Assembly: GCF_900105255.1 (NCBI RefSeq)
Contig: NZ_LT629763.1
Location: forward strand, 372,001-436,000
Direction of reading: 5' to 3'
Length of the DNA: 64,000 bases
Origin: Halopseudomonas sabulinigri
Lineage (GTDB): Bacteria > Pseudomonadota > Gammaproteobacteria > Pseudomonadales > Pseudomonadaceae
In this document: positions 1 to 8,272 of the stretch, piece after piece
How positions within the stretch are numbered: the stretch's first letter is position 1
Layout of the letters: each line of letters begins with the position of its first letter
Made by a program: the position numbers and the translations under genes
Notes under the pieces: model-generated
Told to the model about the DNA's origin: nothing
The model's database searches: none
What the model saw: the letters and a program-made list of their open reading frames with translations, nothing else

Positions 1-380
1 ATGGCGTCACCGATATCGCTGACAAAAAACTCGTCAAAGCAGAGCACCCGCACCTTCTGCGCCATCTCGCGCGCCAGGGTCTGCAAGGGGTTGGCGGTAC
101 CGGTAATCTGAAATAGTCGCTTGTGCACCCAGCCCATGAAGTGGTGAAAGTGCAAACGCTCACTGGGCACGGTCAGGCTGGCGTGAAAGCGGTCCATCAG
201 CCAGGTCTTGCCTCGCCCCACCGGCCCCCATAGGTAGACGCCACGGGTTTCGCGGCCAGCTTGTAGCGCCTGCCAGCAGTCTTCCAGCATCTGCGCAGCC
301 TGTTGCTGCGCAGGGTCTGCGCTGAAACCCTGATGCTGCAGTGCGTGGTGGTAAGCGGTAAGGGGGGAGGCTGAGGTCAT
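1..380 (-). CDS. zapE: cell division ATPase ZapE (AFG1-like), N-terminal part, cut by window edge
   Basis: Only the first 126 codons are in the window; the gene runs off the left edge. The reading frame opens with ATG at 380 and encodes a P-loop ATPase: a Walker A motif GPVGRGKT near residue 53 and a Walker B-like segment VLCFDEFFVSDIGDA at the window edge, both typical of ZapE/AFG1 proteins. ZapE is known as a cytoplasmic ATPase that acts on the Z-ring during division. The 5' part is intact, with no sign of damage. The assignment rests on the two motifs and the spacing between them, and other AFG1-family AAA proteins cannot be excluded. Confidence 0.82.
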   Translation of the reverse strand, partial: MTSASPLTAYHHALQHQGFSADPAQQQAAQMLEDCWQALQAGRETRGVYLWGPVGRGKTWLMDRFHASLTVPSERLHFHHFMGWVHKRLFQITGTANPLQTLAREMAQKVRVLCFDEFFVSDIGDA

Positions 381-485
381 GCGTCTGATACTGACCGAAA
401 GTCATTGGGCGCCGCAAGAGGGGCGCGCTTTGACCCGCGTCGATTTTGCGGTAATGCTGTGTAGCAGCACAGGCAACAGTGGAGA

Positions 486-755
486 GTGATGATGGCAACC
501 GGTTGGGCGCATGAAGGCGCCGTGCAGGAGCAGATAGACGACACCGTCGATGAGGCGGTGGCACGTGCCCGCAGCCAACTGCCCAAGGGCGAGAGTCTGA
601 CGCACTGCGAGCACTGTGATCAGCCGATTCCCGAAGCACGCCGGCAGGCCTTGCCCGGCGTGCGCCTGTGTGTGGCTTGTCAGTCGGCGCTTGACCAGGA
701 TGCCCGATCCGCTGGCATCAACCGGCGCGGCAGCAAGGACAGCCAGCTGCGCTAA
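486..755 (+). CDS. DksA/TraR-family C4 zinc-finger protein (YbiI-like)
   Basis: This is an 89-residue cytoplasmic protein with the TraR/DksA C-terminal zinc finger: C41-x2-C44 and C62-x2-C65 (CEHC and CVAC) around the family signature PIPEARRQALPGVRLC. The long coiled-coil domain of true DksA is missing; only a short acidic helical lead-in is present. That size matches the YbiI-type family. Members are thought to bind RNA polymerase or to be DksA relatives, but the function of this short class is not settled. Three consecutive ATG codons are possible starts (486, 489, 492), behind a purine-rich GGAGAG. The gene is divergent from zapE and convergent with the lysozyme-inhibitor gene. Confidence 0.8.
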   Translation: MMMATGWAHEGAVQEQIDDTVDEAVARARSQLPKGESLTHCEHCDQPIPEARRQALPGVRLCVACQSALDQDARSAGINRRGSKDSQLR

Positions 756-761
756 GGTTAC

Positions 762-1367
762 TCAGTTCACGCTCTTGCAGTGCATGGGCGTGGCCTCGTA
801 ACCCCAAACCACTACGGCTTCGTCGTCGTTGAAGGCGATGCTTTCATTACGCCCACGGTACTGGCTGCCCTCGGTGGAAGTCTGCTGGTACATCAACGAG
901 GTGCTGTCGCCATAGTCGGCAATCAGGGTAGCTGGAGAGGTGGAGAAGTGCGATACCACCAATTCGTTGGCGCGGTTGTTGTCACAGGCGTAGGTTATTA
1001 CGCTGGTCATCTCGGCCAGGCGGTAGCGGGCCTGTAGCTCAGCAATGCGCATGCTGTAAGCCTCGCGCACGCAGGCGTTCTTGTCGTCCTCCTTCCAGCA
1101 TTCATTGCGTCCGGATAGCCAACCGCGCTGCTCCGCCTTGAGCATGGGGGGCTGCTCGTTTGCGGCCTTTTCCTGCGCGGCGCTGTAAACCTCGGCCAAC
1201 TGGCGATCAAGCGCCGCCAGGCTGCTGTCGTCGCAGATCAACTGCTCGATGCTGCCTGCCTGCGCTTTGCTGCAATCAAAGGAGGGGCCTTCGGCTGCGT
1301 GCAGGGGTGGAGTGGCGGCCAGACCCAGAAGGGTGGCGATGGCGATACCGACGGGTGCCTTGTTCAT
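762..1367 (-). CDS. predicted two-domain periplasmic lysozyme inhibitor: LprI-like domain plus MliC domain
   Basis: The 201-residue product starts at ATG 1367, behind the good ribosome site AAGGAA; a longer frame upstream lacks one. Residues 1-26 form a signal peptide. Residues about 30-118 resemble the LprI/DUF1311 fold, with C32, C45, C90 and C99 and the motif WLSGRNEC. Residues about 122-201 resemble MliC/PliC: YAC128, the closing C197 and a central SxYRGRNES stretch. MliC-family proteins inhibit C-type lysozyme, and LprI-like proteins have also been reported as lysozyme inhibitors. The exported protein would therefore guard peptidoglycan from host or rival muramidases. The six cysteines can form three disulfides, as expected in the periplasm. 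No lipobox is visible, so it should be soluble. It stands alone. Confidence 0.75.
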   Translation of the reverse strand: MNKAPVGIAIATLLGLAATPPLHAAEGPSFDCSKAQAGSIEQLICDDSSLAALDRQLAEVYSAAQEKAANEQPPMLKAEQRGWLSGRNECWKEDDKNACVREAYSMRIAELQARYRLAEMTSVITYACDNNRANELVVSHFSTSPATLIADYGDSTSLMYQQTSTEGSQYRGRNESIAFNDDEAVVVWGYEATPMHCKSVN

Positions 1368-1556
1368 TGGAATTCCTTTTGCGCGTGTGGAGGCGGGTGA
1401 TTTACAGCGTAGTCTTCTGGTAGAAAGCGCGCCGCACCAGTGGTTCCGTTTTTGCCCTGCGACTGCTGCAGCTGTGGTCTGATTATTGCTTTTTGATTTG
1501 CTCAAGGGGGCTGTTGGAACGGCCTGCAATATGCTGGCAGTTGGGGGAGTCGATTA

Positions 1557-2423
1557 ATGCGAATGCTGGGGCGGATCAGTGAAGTCTGGCGTTATCCGGT
1601 CAAGGGTATGGCCGGAGAGTCCTTGTCGGCCTGTCGCGTGACTGACAGGGGGCTACAGGGCGATCGCCTTTGGGCCGTGCGCGATAGCGCGCGCAACGAA
1701 ATCCAGAGCTGCAAGTTCAGACCAGAGCTGCTCCAGATAGTGGCGCAGTACGCGCGCGCGCGGGGCGCTGCCGGTGACCACTCAGTGCAATTGCTGATGC
1801 CCGATGGTGCACGGGTGAGCAGTGACGTGCCCGAGGTGCATGAGCTGATCTCCCGGCTGCTTGGGCACGCATCCCGCCTGGAACCCTTGTCGGCACAAAC
1901 CGATATGGCGGCTTTCAAGCGCTACAAGGCTGACGGGCATACCTGGCTGGACGAACTCAAGGCAACCTTTGAACGGGAGGCCGGAGAACCCCTGCCTGAC
2001 TTTACCGATCTGCCGCAGGATATGGTCGACTACGTGTCGCTGCCCGGCAGCTTTTTTCTGGTCTCGCCGCTGCATTTGCTGACCACGGCCAGCCTCGACT
2101 ACCTGCGTGCCCGGCAGCCGCAAAGCGACTGGGATACCCAACGTTTTCGCCCGAACCTGGTGATCGATACCTTGGGCAGCGAGGTGGGTCTGATTGAGCA
2201 GTCCTGGCTGGGCGGGCGTTTACAGCTGGGCGAGGCGCAACTGCGTTGCACTGCCGCCGCACCGCGTTGTGGCGCAGTCACCCGTGCGCAGCAGGCTCTG
2301 CCCGCAGATACCCGCCTGTTGCGGACTGTGGTGCGCGAAGCCGATCAGAACCTCGGCATCTACGCCAATACGTTGCAGCCGGGCTTGCTGCAGGTTGGCG
2401 ATCCGGTGTATCTACACACCTGA
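1557..2423 (+). CDS. MOSC domain protein (YcbX-like)
   Basis: The 288-residue product begins with the MOSC N-terminal beta-barrel signature (RISEVWRYPVKGMAGESL) and continues into a MOSC core. It ends with the C-terminal segment RCGAVTRAQQALPADTRLLRTV, whose cysteine is the conserved one proposed to carry the sulfur or molybdenum ligand. The family handles molybdenum cofactor and reduces N-hydroxylated compounds (YcbX, mARC). The C-terminal ferredoxin domain of E. coli YcbX is absent, so the electron donor must be separate. The start at 1557 follows GGGGGAGT; an in-frame ATG at 1563 is the alternative. The gene diverges from the lysozyme-inhibitor gene. Confidence 0.8.
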   Translation: MRMLGRISEVWRYPVKGMAGESLSACRVTDRGLQGDRLWAVRDSARNEIQSCKFRPELLQIVAQYARARGAAGDHSVQLLMPDGARVSSDVPEVHELISRLLGHASRLEPLSAQTDMAAFKRYKADGHTWLDELKATFEREAGEPLPDFTDLPQDMVDYVSLPGSFFLVSPLHLLTTASLDYLRARQPQSDWDTQRFRPNLVIDTLGSEVGLIEQSWLGGRLQLGEAQLRCTAAAPRCGAVTRAQQALPADTRLLRTVVREADQNLGIYANTLQPGLLQVGDPVYLHT

Positions 2424-2459
2424 GTTACTAGCTGCCTGGCAAAGCCAACGCCAACGGGC

Positions 2460-2897
2460 TCACTGATAGGTCTTGCCGTTGTGACTGAGCCAGCCCCCAG
2501 GGTGGCGGCCGCCGGGGTCATGGTGCGTCCAATGCAGCACACCGCCCTGCGGGTTCCATTCATACTCGCCCATAAATCCGACGTAATCCTTTACCCGCAG
2601 GTCGTCGATGCGCGGCGCCAGGTCAATATTGTGCGCGACCAGCAGGGTATGGCCGTCGCTCAGGCGCAGGATGAACTTCTGGTGCCGGCTGCCCTTGGTG
2701 TCGTCGGGCAGCAGTTTGATTACCACACCCTGACCGCGTACCTGCACCTTGCTCTGCTGCTGCGCATAGGCCTCGCTTACCTGCTCGGTACTACTGGCCT
2801 GCGGCGCTGAGTCCGGAGCCTGTTCAAACAGCTCAGGCGTTTGAACCAACAGGTAGGCCAGGCCAAACAAGGCCGCTATATACACTGACTTTCGCAT
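2460..2897 (-). CDS. DUF3465 family protein, probably exported or membrane-anchored
   Basis: The 145-residue protein is translated from ATG 2897, behind AGGAG, inside a longer open frame. Residues 1-22 are an uncleaved-looking hydrophobic helix or signal peptide. A low-complexity Ala/Ser/Gln/Glu linker follows, to about residue 48. The conserved block then runs from VRGQGVVIKLLPDD through RHQKFILRL and HNIDLAPRIDDL to the ending HWTHHDPGGRHPGGWL. I match that ending to DUF3465 (OB-fold-like, nucleic-acid-binding by analogy). The molecular function is unknown. It is convergent with the MOSC gene, and its stop lies 36 bp from that gene's stop. Confidence 0.68.
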   Translation of the reverse strand: MRKSVYIAALFGLAYLLVQTPELFEQAPDSAPQASSTEQVSEAYAQQQSKVQVRGQGVVIKLLPDDTKGSRHQKFILRLSDGHTLLVAHNIDLAPRIDDLRVKDYVGFMGEYEWNPQGGVLHWTHHDPGGRHPGGWLSHNGKTYQ

Positions 2898-3082
2898 CTT
2901 GAACCAGGCTCCTGACAGTGGCTTCGGGGCAGTATGCTGTGCGGCTGAATTGTACATGCGTGTTGCATAGCCGCATTGCACGGCTGACGGTGGCTAGTGG
3001 TGAGTTTAGTCCTGAATCCTGGCGCTGTCGGTGGCGGCGTTGAGGCTATGCTAGGCTGAAACGAAAACAGAGGTCCCATGCA

Positions 3083-3844
3083 ATGGCACGCGGCGCGAGA
3101 CTGCTCGCAGGATATTTTCGCAGAACCTGGCTGCTATGGCTGGTGCTCGCAGGCAGCGCTGCGGCCGATGAGTCGCCGTTGGTGTTCTCCATGCTGCCGG
3201 GTAATCCGGTCAACAGCATTGCGGCGCCGCTGATCGTCGAAATTTATCAGCGCGCCGGTATCAGCGTTGTGCCGACCGCGGTGCCGCCGCTGCGCGAAAC
3301 ACGCATGCTGGAGGAGGGCGCACTGGACGGTATTGTGGGCAAGTTCGAGAACTTCGAGCTGGCCCATCCCGAGGTGGTTCGCATTCCCGTGCCGCTGGAA
3401 ACCATCCAGATTGCGGCTTTTGTAACCGATCAGACGCCTGACCTGCCAAGCCTATTGCAGCGTGATAACTTGCGCCTCGGCGCGCTGCGCGGAATCGACT
3501 ATCAACTACAGCTCCCCGGTTTGCGGCAATGGGTTTTCGTCAACGAGCCGGGGCAGCTTATGCACATGCTGGTGCGCGGACGGGTAGACGCCGCGATCAG
3601 TGTCGACATATCCGGCCTGCGCCTCGCGCGCGAGTTACCGCAGGCGCCGATTCGCATGCTTGAGCCAGAGCTCCGTGAACTGCGGGTTTACCACTACCTG
3701 CATCGCAAGCATGCCGGTCTGGTGCCAAAAATAACCGCGGTGATGCAGGCAATGTACGACCAGGGGTACCTGCAGGCGCTACACGCGCAGTTTCGTCGCG
3801 GCACCGACGCCGCGGTGACGTCTTCGCCGAGGCCGGCCGAGTAA
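3083..3844 (+). CDS. periplasmic solute-binding protein of the SBP_bac_3 type
   Basis: The 253-residue protein has a signal peptide (residues 1 to about 28, ending GSAAADE). It then has a two-lobed substrate-binding fold like the amino-acid-binding proteins of ABC transporters: an N-lobe with VFSMLPGNPVNSIAAPLIVEIYQRAGI and a C-lobe containing GRVDAAISVDISG. No permease or ATPase genes are adjacent. It therefore resembles the many orphan SBP_bac_3 proteins of Pseudomonas, whose ligand and partner are unknown. The start at 3083 has only a weak ribosome site; an overlapping ATG at 3078 is out of frame. The C-terminal tail after residue 240 is disordered. Confidence 0.72.
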   Translation: MARGARLLAGYFRRTWLLWLVLAGSAAADESPLVFSMLPGNPVNSIAAPLIVEIYQRAGISVVPTAVPPLRETRMLEEGALDGIVGKFENFELAHPEVVRIPVPLETIQIAAFVTDQTPDLPSLLQRDNLRLGALRGIDYQLQLPGLRQWVFVNEPGQLMHMLVRGRVDAAISVDISGLRLARELPQAPIRMLEPELRELRVYHYLHRKHAGLVPKITAVMQAMYDQGYLQALHAQFRRGTDAAVTSSPRPAE

Positions 3845-3859
3845 CCCCCGCACTGCCAT

Positions 3860-4726
3860 TTATTGGCGGCGGGCGGTGAGTACTTCTTGCAATACCCGTG
3901 ATTCGATGCGCGACGGCACCGACATGTGGTCCTCGCCTTGCTCGATCAGCATACTGCTGCGTAGCCCCCAGGCTGACAGCGGCTGCAAGCGTCGATGTAG
4001 CGCCTGGGAGTCCTGTATTTCCTGCGGTGAGTCGCGCTCGCCCACTATCAGCGCCAGGCTGCTGTGGGTCACGTCCGTTTTGCCGGCCCGAACATCAGCG
4101 CTGAAACGTCGCTCCGGCGCCAACAGAAAGCGGTCGTGCCACCAGAGACTGGGGCTGGCGGCGACGATGTGATCAAACAGCGTCGGTCGGGTGAACAGCG
4201 CATAGATGCCAAACATGCCGCCAAAGGAATGGCCGAACAGGCTTTGCTGGTCGGTATCGACCGGAAACCGATCAGCCACAGCGGGCATGACTTGCTGCTG
4301 CAAAAAATCCAGCAGTTCGTCCTGGCCACCCTGGGGCGGTGTGTTCTGCGCCGCGGGTACTGGCGGTGAAAAATCGTAGGCGCGGCGCAGGAAGTTCAGC
4401 GGCTCTTCGCCGGGATAGGCAATGCCGACGATGATCGCGTGGCGGAATTGCTCTTGAGCCCGTTTGGCTTCGTGGAAGGAAGCAAAGTAGGCGTTGGCGT
4501 CCAGCACGTAAAGCACCGGGTAGCCGCCGGTATAGGGCACTTCGCCCTCGGGCTTGCTGATCAGGATGCGATAGGGCTGGCCCTTGGCGTTGTGCATTGA
4601 CCACTCGATGCTGCCGCTCAGGGTGACGGGCTGCTCGCCGGCCTGCGCCGCGTTGGCGAATGTAATAAGCCATAAAGTCGAAAGCGCAGCCAGACAGGGG
4701 CTGCGCAAAAACGTTATCCAAGACAA
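3860..4726 (-). CDS. periplasmic alpha/beta hydrolase, probable siderophore esterase
   Basis: The 288-residue exported esterase-fold protein has a signal peptide of about 29 residues ending ANAAQA. The nucleophile elbow is GHSFGG, an acidic residue lies in VGERDSPQE, and a C-terminal histidine lies in GEDHMSVPS. Together these fit a Ser-Asp/Glu-His triad of the Fes/IroE/BesA type of ferri-siderophore hydrolases. The start is TTG at 4726, behind GAGG; no in-frame ATG retains the signal peptide. It lies 44 bp downstream of a TonB-dependent siderophore receptor on the same strand, so I infer that it cleaves the ester bonds of an imported siderophore in the periplasm, as PfeE does. The substrate is unproven. 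Confidence 0.72.
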   Translation of the reverse strand: MSWITFLRSPCLAALSTLWLITFANAAQAGEQPVTLSGSIEWSMHNAKGQPYRILISKPEGEVPYTGGYPVLYVLDANAYFASFHEAKRAQEQFRHAIIVGIAYPGEEPLNFLRRAYDFSPPVPAAQNTPPQGGQDELLDFLQQQVMPAVADRFPVDTDQQSLFGHSFGGMFGIYALFTRPTLFDHIVAASPSLWWHDRFLLAPERRFSADVRAGKTDVTHSSLALIVGERDSPQEIQDSQALHRRLQPLSAWGLRSSMLIEQGEDHMSVPSRIESRVLQEVLTARRQ

Positions 4727-4743
4727 GGTTCAAGTCCTCAAAT

Positions 4744-4763
4744 GGGGCCCTTTGCAGGGCCCC
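4744..4763. terminator. GC-rich hairpin between receptor and esterase genes
   Basis: A perfect 7-bp inverted repeat, GGGGCCC - TTTGCA - GGGCCCC, sits between the receptor stop (4771) and the esterase start (4726). A short T-run follows only on the plus strand. On the transcribed minus strand the hairpin has no U-tract, so it may attenuate or set differential expression rather than terminate fully. Confidence 0.5.
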
Positions 4764-4770
4764 TTTTCGC

Positions 4771-7173
4771 TTACCAGCGGTAGCTGACGCTGCCGATCAG
4801 GGCACGGCCGGCGCCGCGATAGCAGTATCCCGCCTCACAGGAAATGTACTGTTTGTCGGTCACGTTCTTGGCGTTGAGGCCCAGACGTATACCCTCGGCC
4901 CCGCCGCGCAGGTCGTAGTGCGCGCCCACATCCACCAGCGTGTAGGCTTCGTTCTTCTCGCTGTTGCTGGCGTTGGCGTAGCTGCGCCCGTTGTAGCGCG
5001 CACCGGCAGAGAGGCCCAGGCCCTGCAACAGACCGCTGGGCAGGGTGTAGTCGAGCCACAGGGACGCCAGATGCTTGGGCGTAAGGATCGGTGTGTTGCC
5101 CTTGTCGCCATCGTTGCTCTCGGTAATTTCCGCATCATTGAAGGCGTAGCTGGCGATCATGTGCAGATCGTCGGTCAGGTCGGAGACGGCTTCCAGCTCA
5201 AGCCCCTGGGACGTTTCTTCGCCTTTCTGAACGTTGAACGCGGTACCTGGCACCGAGGTAAGCGAGTTGGACTGCACCAGATGATAAACCGAGGCGGTCA
5301 GCAGAGTGCTGCTGCCGGGTGGCTGGTACTTGATACCCAGTTCGATCTGCTCGCCCTCGGTGGGCTTGAAGTCATCGCCATTCTGGCCGGTGCCGGTTTG
5401 TGGCAGAAATGACTGCGCGTAGCTGATGTAGGGCGCCAGGCCCGAGTCGAACAGGTAGAGCGCGCCGACTTGCCCGGTGGTCTTGTCATCGTGCGTCTTG
5501 CTTCTGGCGCCGCTGAGATTGTCGGTTTTCTCGGTATTGGCCCAGTCGTGACGCAGGCCGGCAGACAGGCGCCAGGCGCCGAGCTCAATCTGGTCCTGCA
5601 GATACACAGCGCTGCGGTGGGTGGTGCCGCTCTGATCGACCAGCACCGAGCGCGGGCGGGCGATGGGCTGGTGGTAGTCCGGGTTGTTGATGTCGATCGA
5701 GGGCGCAGCGCCCATGGAGTACTCCACATCAAAATCCAGGTAGGCATAATCCAGGCCGGTCAGCAGCGTGTGTTGCAGGACGCCGGTGGCAAAGCGTGAG
5801 ACCAGCCGGGTGTCGGTGGTCACCGAATCCATCTGCTCGTAAACCCCCCAGGCGGTGCGATCCAGGATGCTGGTGCTACCGGGCTGCAGGCTGGAGCTGG
5901 TGTATTGGTTGACCGTATCGGTCTGCCCGTAGCGCAGGTTGTGCTGCAGGGTGAAGGTGTCGTTGAAGCGATGCTCAAACTCGTAGCCGAGCAGCGTTTG
6001 CTGTTGATCCAGTTGATCAAAGTCTTCGTCGCCGGCCCAGAAGCGGGTCAGGGTGTCGCCCGACTGGTAAGGGCGCGGGGAGCCTGAGGTTTCACGGTCC
6101 TGATACTGCGCAAGCAAGGTCAGGTCGGTTTGTTCGCTGATGCGCCAGGTCAGCGAGGGCGCGATCAAACCGACATTGTTCGGTACCTGCTCGATGTCGG
6201 TATCGGCGTCACGGGCGATGGCGACCAGGCGATAGAGTACGTCGCCGTCGTCATCCAGGCGGCCACCGATATCGAACTGGCCCTGCAGGTGATCGTTGCT
6301 GCCGTACTGTAGCTCAACCTGTTCGACGGCCTCTTCGCTGGGGCGCTTGCTCACCCGGTTGACCATGCCGCCCGGGCTGATCTGCCCATACAGCACCGAT
6401 GCCGGTCCCTTGAGAATTTCGACTCGTTCCAACGCAAAGGGATCAGTGGTGAAGTATGACAACCAGCCGGTGTTGGCCTGGCGCATGCCATCCAGATAAT
6501 CGGCGTTGGTGACCGCAGCGTAACCGCGAATGTTGATCTGATCGAAACGCGGGTCGAGACCGGCGCCACCTACGCTGACGCCGGCGGAGTAGGCGACGGC
6601 CTCTTCCACGGTAGTGGCTTTGCGGTCGGCAATTTGCTCGGCGGTGACCACGCTGATGCTTTGCGCGGTCTCTACAATCGGCGTATCGGTCTTGGTGCCG
6701 GCGCGGCTGGTACCGGCAAAGTAACCAGGCACCGGTGCGACGCCAGAGCCCTCGGCCTGCTGCGCTTCAATGGTCAAGGGGTTGAGCTGATAGGCGCCAC
6801 TGTCGGTTTGCGCAGGCACGATCACATAACCGGAACGGCTTTTTTGCGCCACCAGGCCGCTGCCGCTGAGAAGCGCCGTCAGGGCGGCATCCACTGAGCT
6901 GGCGTTACTGACACCGCGACTGCTGAGCCCCTGCACCTGGGCAGGGGTGAATGACAGGTTGATGCCGGTTTGCTGGGCAAAGCTGCTCAGCGCGGCGGCT
7001 AGCGGCCCAGGGGCAATCGACAGACTCTGGCGTGAGCTGGCGGCCTGGCTGGTATCGACAGCCAGGGTCAAAGGGCTGGCAAGGCCCAATGCCAGGGCCA
7101 TGCAGACGGCCAGGCTGCTGTTGCCGGCCAATCGAAAGCCGTAGTGGAGGGGAGCTTTTGCTAGTGCGCGCAT
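4771..7173 (-). CDS. TonB-dependent siderophore receptor with STN signalling domain
   Basis: This is an 800-residue outer-membrane receptor. A signal peptide (to about residue 40) is followed by a secretin/TonB short N-terminal (STN) domain at residues about 48-115 (SIAPGPLAAALSSFAQQTGI to SGYVIVPA). A plug domain with IRGY and GPASVLYGQ(I)SPGGMVN follows at about 165-275. A long beta-barrel ends in the C-terminal aromatic SVSYRW. The STN domain marks it as a transducer that, when loaded, signals through the neighbouring FecR-type protein to the ECF sigma factor, like FpvA, FoxA and FiuA. A cysteine pair near the C-terminus (ISCEAGYCYRGAGR) recalls FhuA/FoxA-type receptors. The ligand is unknown. 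The adjacent esterase hints at an ester-containing siderophore. Confidence 0.92.
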   Translation of the reverse strand: MRALAKAPLHYGFRLAGNSSLAVCMALALGLASPLTLAVDTSQAASSRQSLSIAPGPLAAALSSFAQQTGINLSFTPAQVQGLSSRGVSNASSVDAALTALLSGSGLVAQKSRSGYVIVPAQTDSGAYQLNPLTIEAQQAEGSGVAPVPGYFAGTSRAGTKTDTPIVETAQSISVVTAEQIADRKATTVEEAVAYSAGVSVGGAGLDPRFDQINIRGYAAVTNADYLDGMRQANTGWLSYFTTDPFALERVEILKGPASVLYGQISPGGMVNRVSKRPSEEAVEQVELQYGSNDHLQGQFDIGGRLDDDGDVLYRLVAIARDADTDIEQVPNNVGLIAPSLTWRISEQTDLTLLAQYQDRETSGSPRPYQSGDTLTRFWAGDEDFDQLDQQQTLLGYEFEHRFNDTFTLQHNLRYGQTDTVNQYTSSSLQPGSTSILDRTAWGVYEQMDSVTTDTRLVSRFATGVLQHTLLTGLDYAYLDFDVEYSMGAAPSIDINNPDYHQPIARPRSVLVDQSGTTHRSAVYLQDQIELGAWRLSAGLRHDWANTEKTDNLSGARSKTHDDKTTGQVGALYLFDSGLAPYISYAQSFLPQTGTGQNGDDFKPTEGEQIELGIKYQPPGSSTLLTASVYHLVQSNSLTSVPGTAFNVQKGEETSQGLELEAVSDLTDDLHMIASYAFNDAEITESNDGDKGNTPILTPKHLASLWLDYTLPSGLLQGLGLSAGARYNGRSYANASNSEKNEAYTLVDVGAHYDLRGGAEGIRLGLNAKNVTDKQYISCEAGYCYRGAGRALIGSVSYRW

Positions 7174-7231
7174 AAATCAGATCCGTTCGCAGTTGAGGTT
7201 GTATCTCAGTAACCGAACGCCGCGCCCAATC

Positions 7232-7258
7232 CCGACAGAAAAATTCAATTAATTTTCC
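7232..7258 (-). promoter_or_regulatory. candidate ECF (FecI-type) promoter for the receptor gene
   Basis: On the minus strand, GGAAAA (7258-7253) and TGTCGG (7237-7232) are 15 bp apart, lying 60-85 bp upstream of the receptor start. This resembles the GGAAAAT / TC-rich elements of FecI-type promoters. It is pattern matching only. Confidence 0.35.
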
Positions 7259-7279
7259 AGTACCCGTGGCGTAGCCGGT

Positions 7280-8269
7280 TCAGGCTTTGGCCACCAAGCG
7301 CACCCAGAAACGGGAGCGGCTCACGATGTCGACGGGTAACGTGCGCGCCAGGTGCTCCAGCAAGGCTGCTTGCTGATCGAGTTGAAAGACCCCGGACAGG
7401 CGCAGGTCGGCGACAGCCGGATCACAGCCGATCAGCCCGCTGCGGTAGCGGCCAAGCTCCTGCAGGAAGGCGTCAAGGCGGATGTCGTCGACCACCAACA
7501 TGCCGCGCGTCCAGGCACTGGGGTCAATCGTCTGGTGGCCAATCGGTTCGATATGCTCCGGGTAAAGCGCATAGCGCTCACCGGCCTTGACAGCTAGCGG
7601 TTGCTGGCCGCCAAGGGTGCTCACCGCAACGCTGCCCTGTTGCACCAGCAAGTCGCTGTGGCTGCCTTGATCGCGCAGTACGAACTGCGCATCTGCGCTG
7701 TCACACCAGCCGTGGCGGCAGGCTACGCGCAAGGGGCTGGCACGCAGGCTGTTCGGGTCTGCGGCGCTGCTGACCTGCAGCTCGCCGGCGCGCAGCACCA
7801 GCAGGCGCTCGGTCGCGCTGAACAGCACATCCAGCGCCGAGCCGCTGTTGAGCAGCAGCTCGCTGCCATCGGCCAGGGTGATCTGTCGGCGCTCGCCTGT
7901 GGCCACGCGGTAGTCGGCGGTGACGCTAGGGATGCTGGTGACCAACCAGCCAGCGGGCCCGCCGACGGCGACCGTGAGTGTCAGCAGCTTCAGCGCGCGG
8001 CGACGCTGCAGGTCGGTGCCGGCGCGCTTGAGGATCGGAATGCCCAGCTCGGGCGAGGGCAGGGTAGCGGTGTAGGCGTCGAGCTCACGCTGCAAGCCGC
8101 CGAGACGCTGCCAGGCAAGCGCATGCTCGGGATGCTGTTGGCACCAGTGCTGAATGAGCGCCTGCACCCTGGCCTGGTCGGCGGCGACATCCAGCTTCAG
8201 GCGCCATTGGATCGCAGCGCGGACGATACGCTCGGGCAGCGGGGCGCCTGGCTGGCGCGCGGCATCCAT
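7280..8269 (-). CDS. FecR-type anti-sigma/sigma regulator
   Basis: This is a 329-residue inner-membrane regulator. The cytoplasmic N-terminus carries a DUF4880-like segment (residues about 10-60, with the conserved Trp-rich WQRLGGLQRELD). One membrane helix (about 95-112, LLTLTVAVGGPAGWLVTS) is followed by the periplasmic FecR domain, beginning YRVATGERRQITLADGSELLLNSGSAL. FecR proteins hold or activate their ECF sigma factor in response to the ligand-loaded receptor's STN domain. The gene starts 3 bp after the sigma factor stop, so the two are translationally coupled. It lies 106 bp upstream of the receptor. All features fit a complete protein. Confidence 0.9.
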   Translation of the reverse strand: MDAARQPGAPLPERIVRAAIQWRLKLDVAADQARVQALIQHWCQQHPEHALAWQRLGGLQRELDAYTATLPSPELGIPILKRAGTDLQRRRALKLLTLTVAVGGPAGWLVTSIPSVTADYRVATGERRQITLADGSELLLNSGSALDVLFSATERLLVLRAGELQVSSAADPNSLRASPLRVACRHGWCDSADAQFVLRDQGSHSDLLVQQGSVAVSTLGGQQPLAVKAGERYALYPEHIEPIGHQTIDPSAWTRGMLVVDDIRLDAFLQELGRYRSGLIGCDPAVADLRLSGVFQLDQQAALLEHLARTLPVDIVSRSRFWVRLVAKA

Positions 8270-8272
8270 GGG

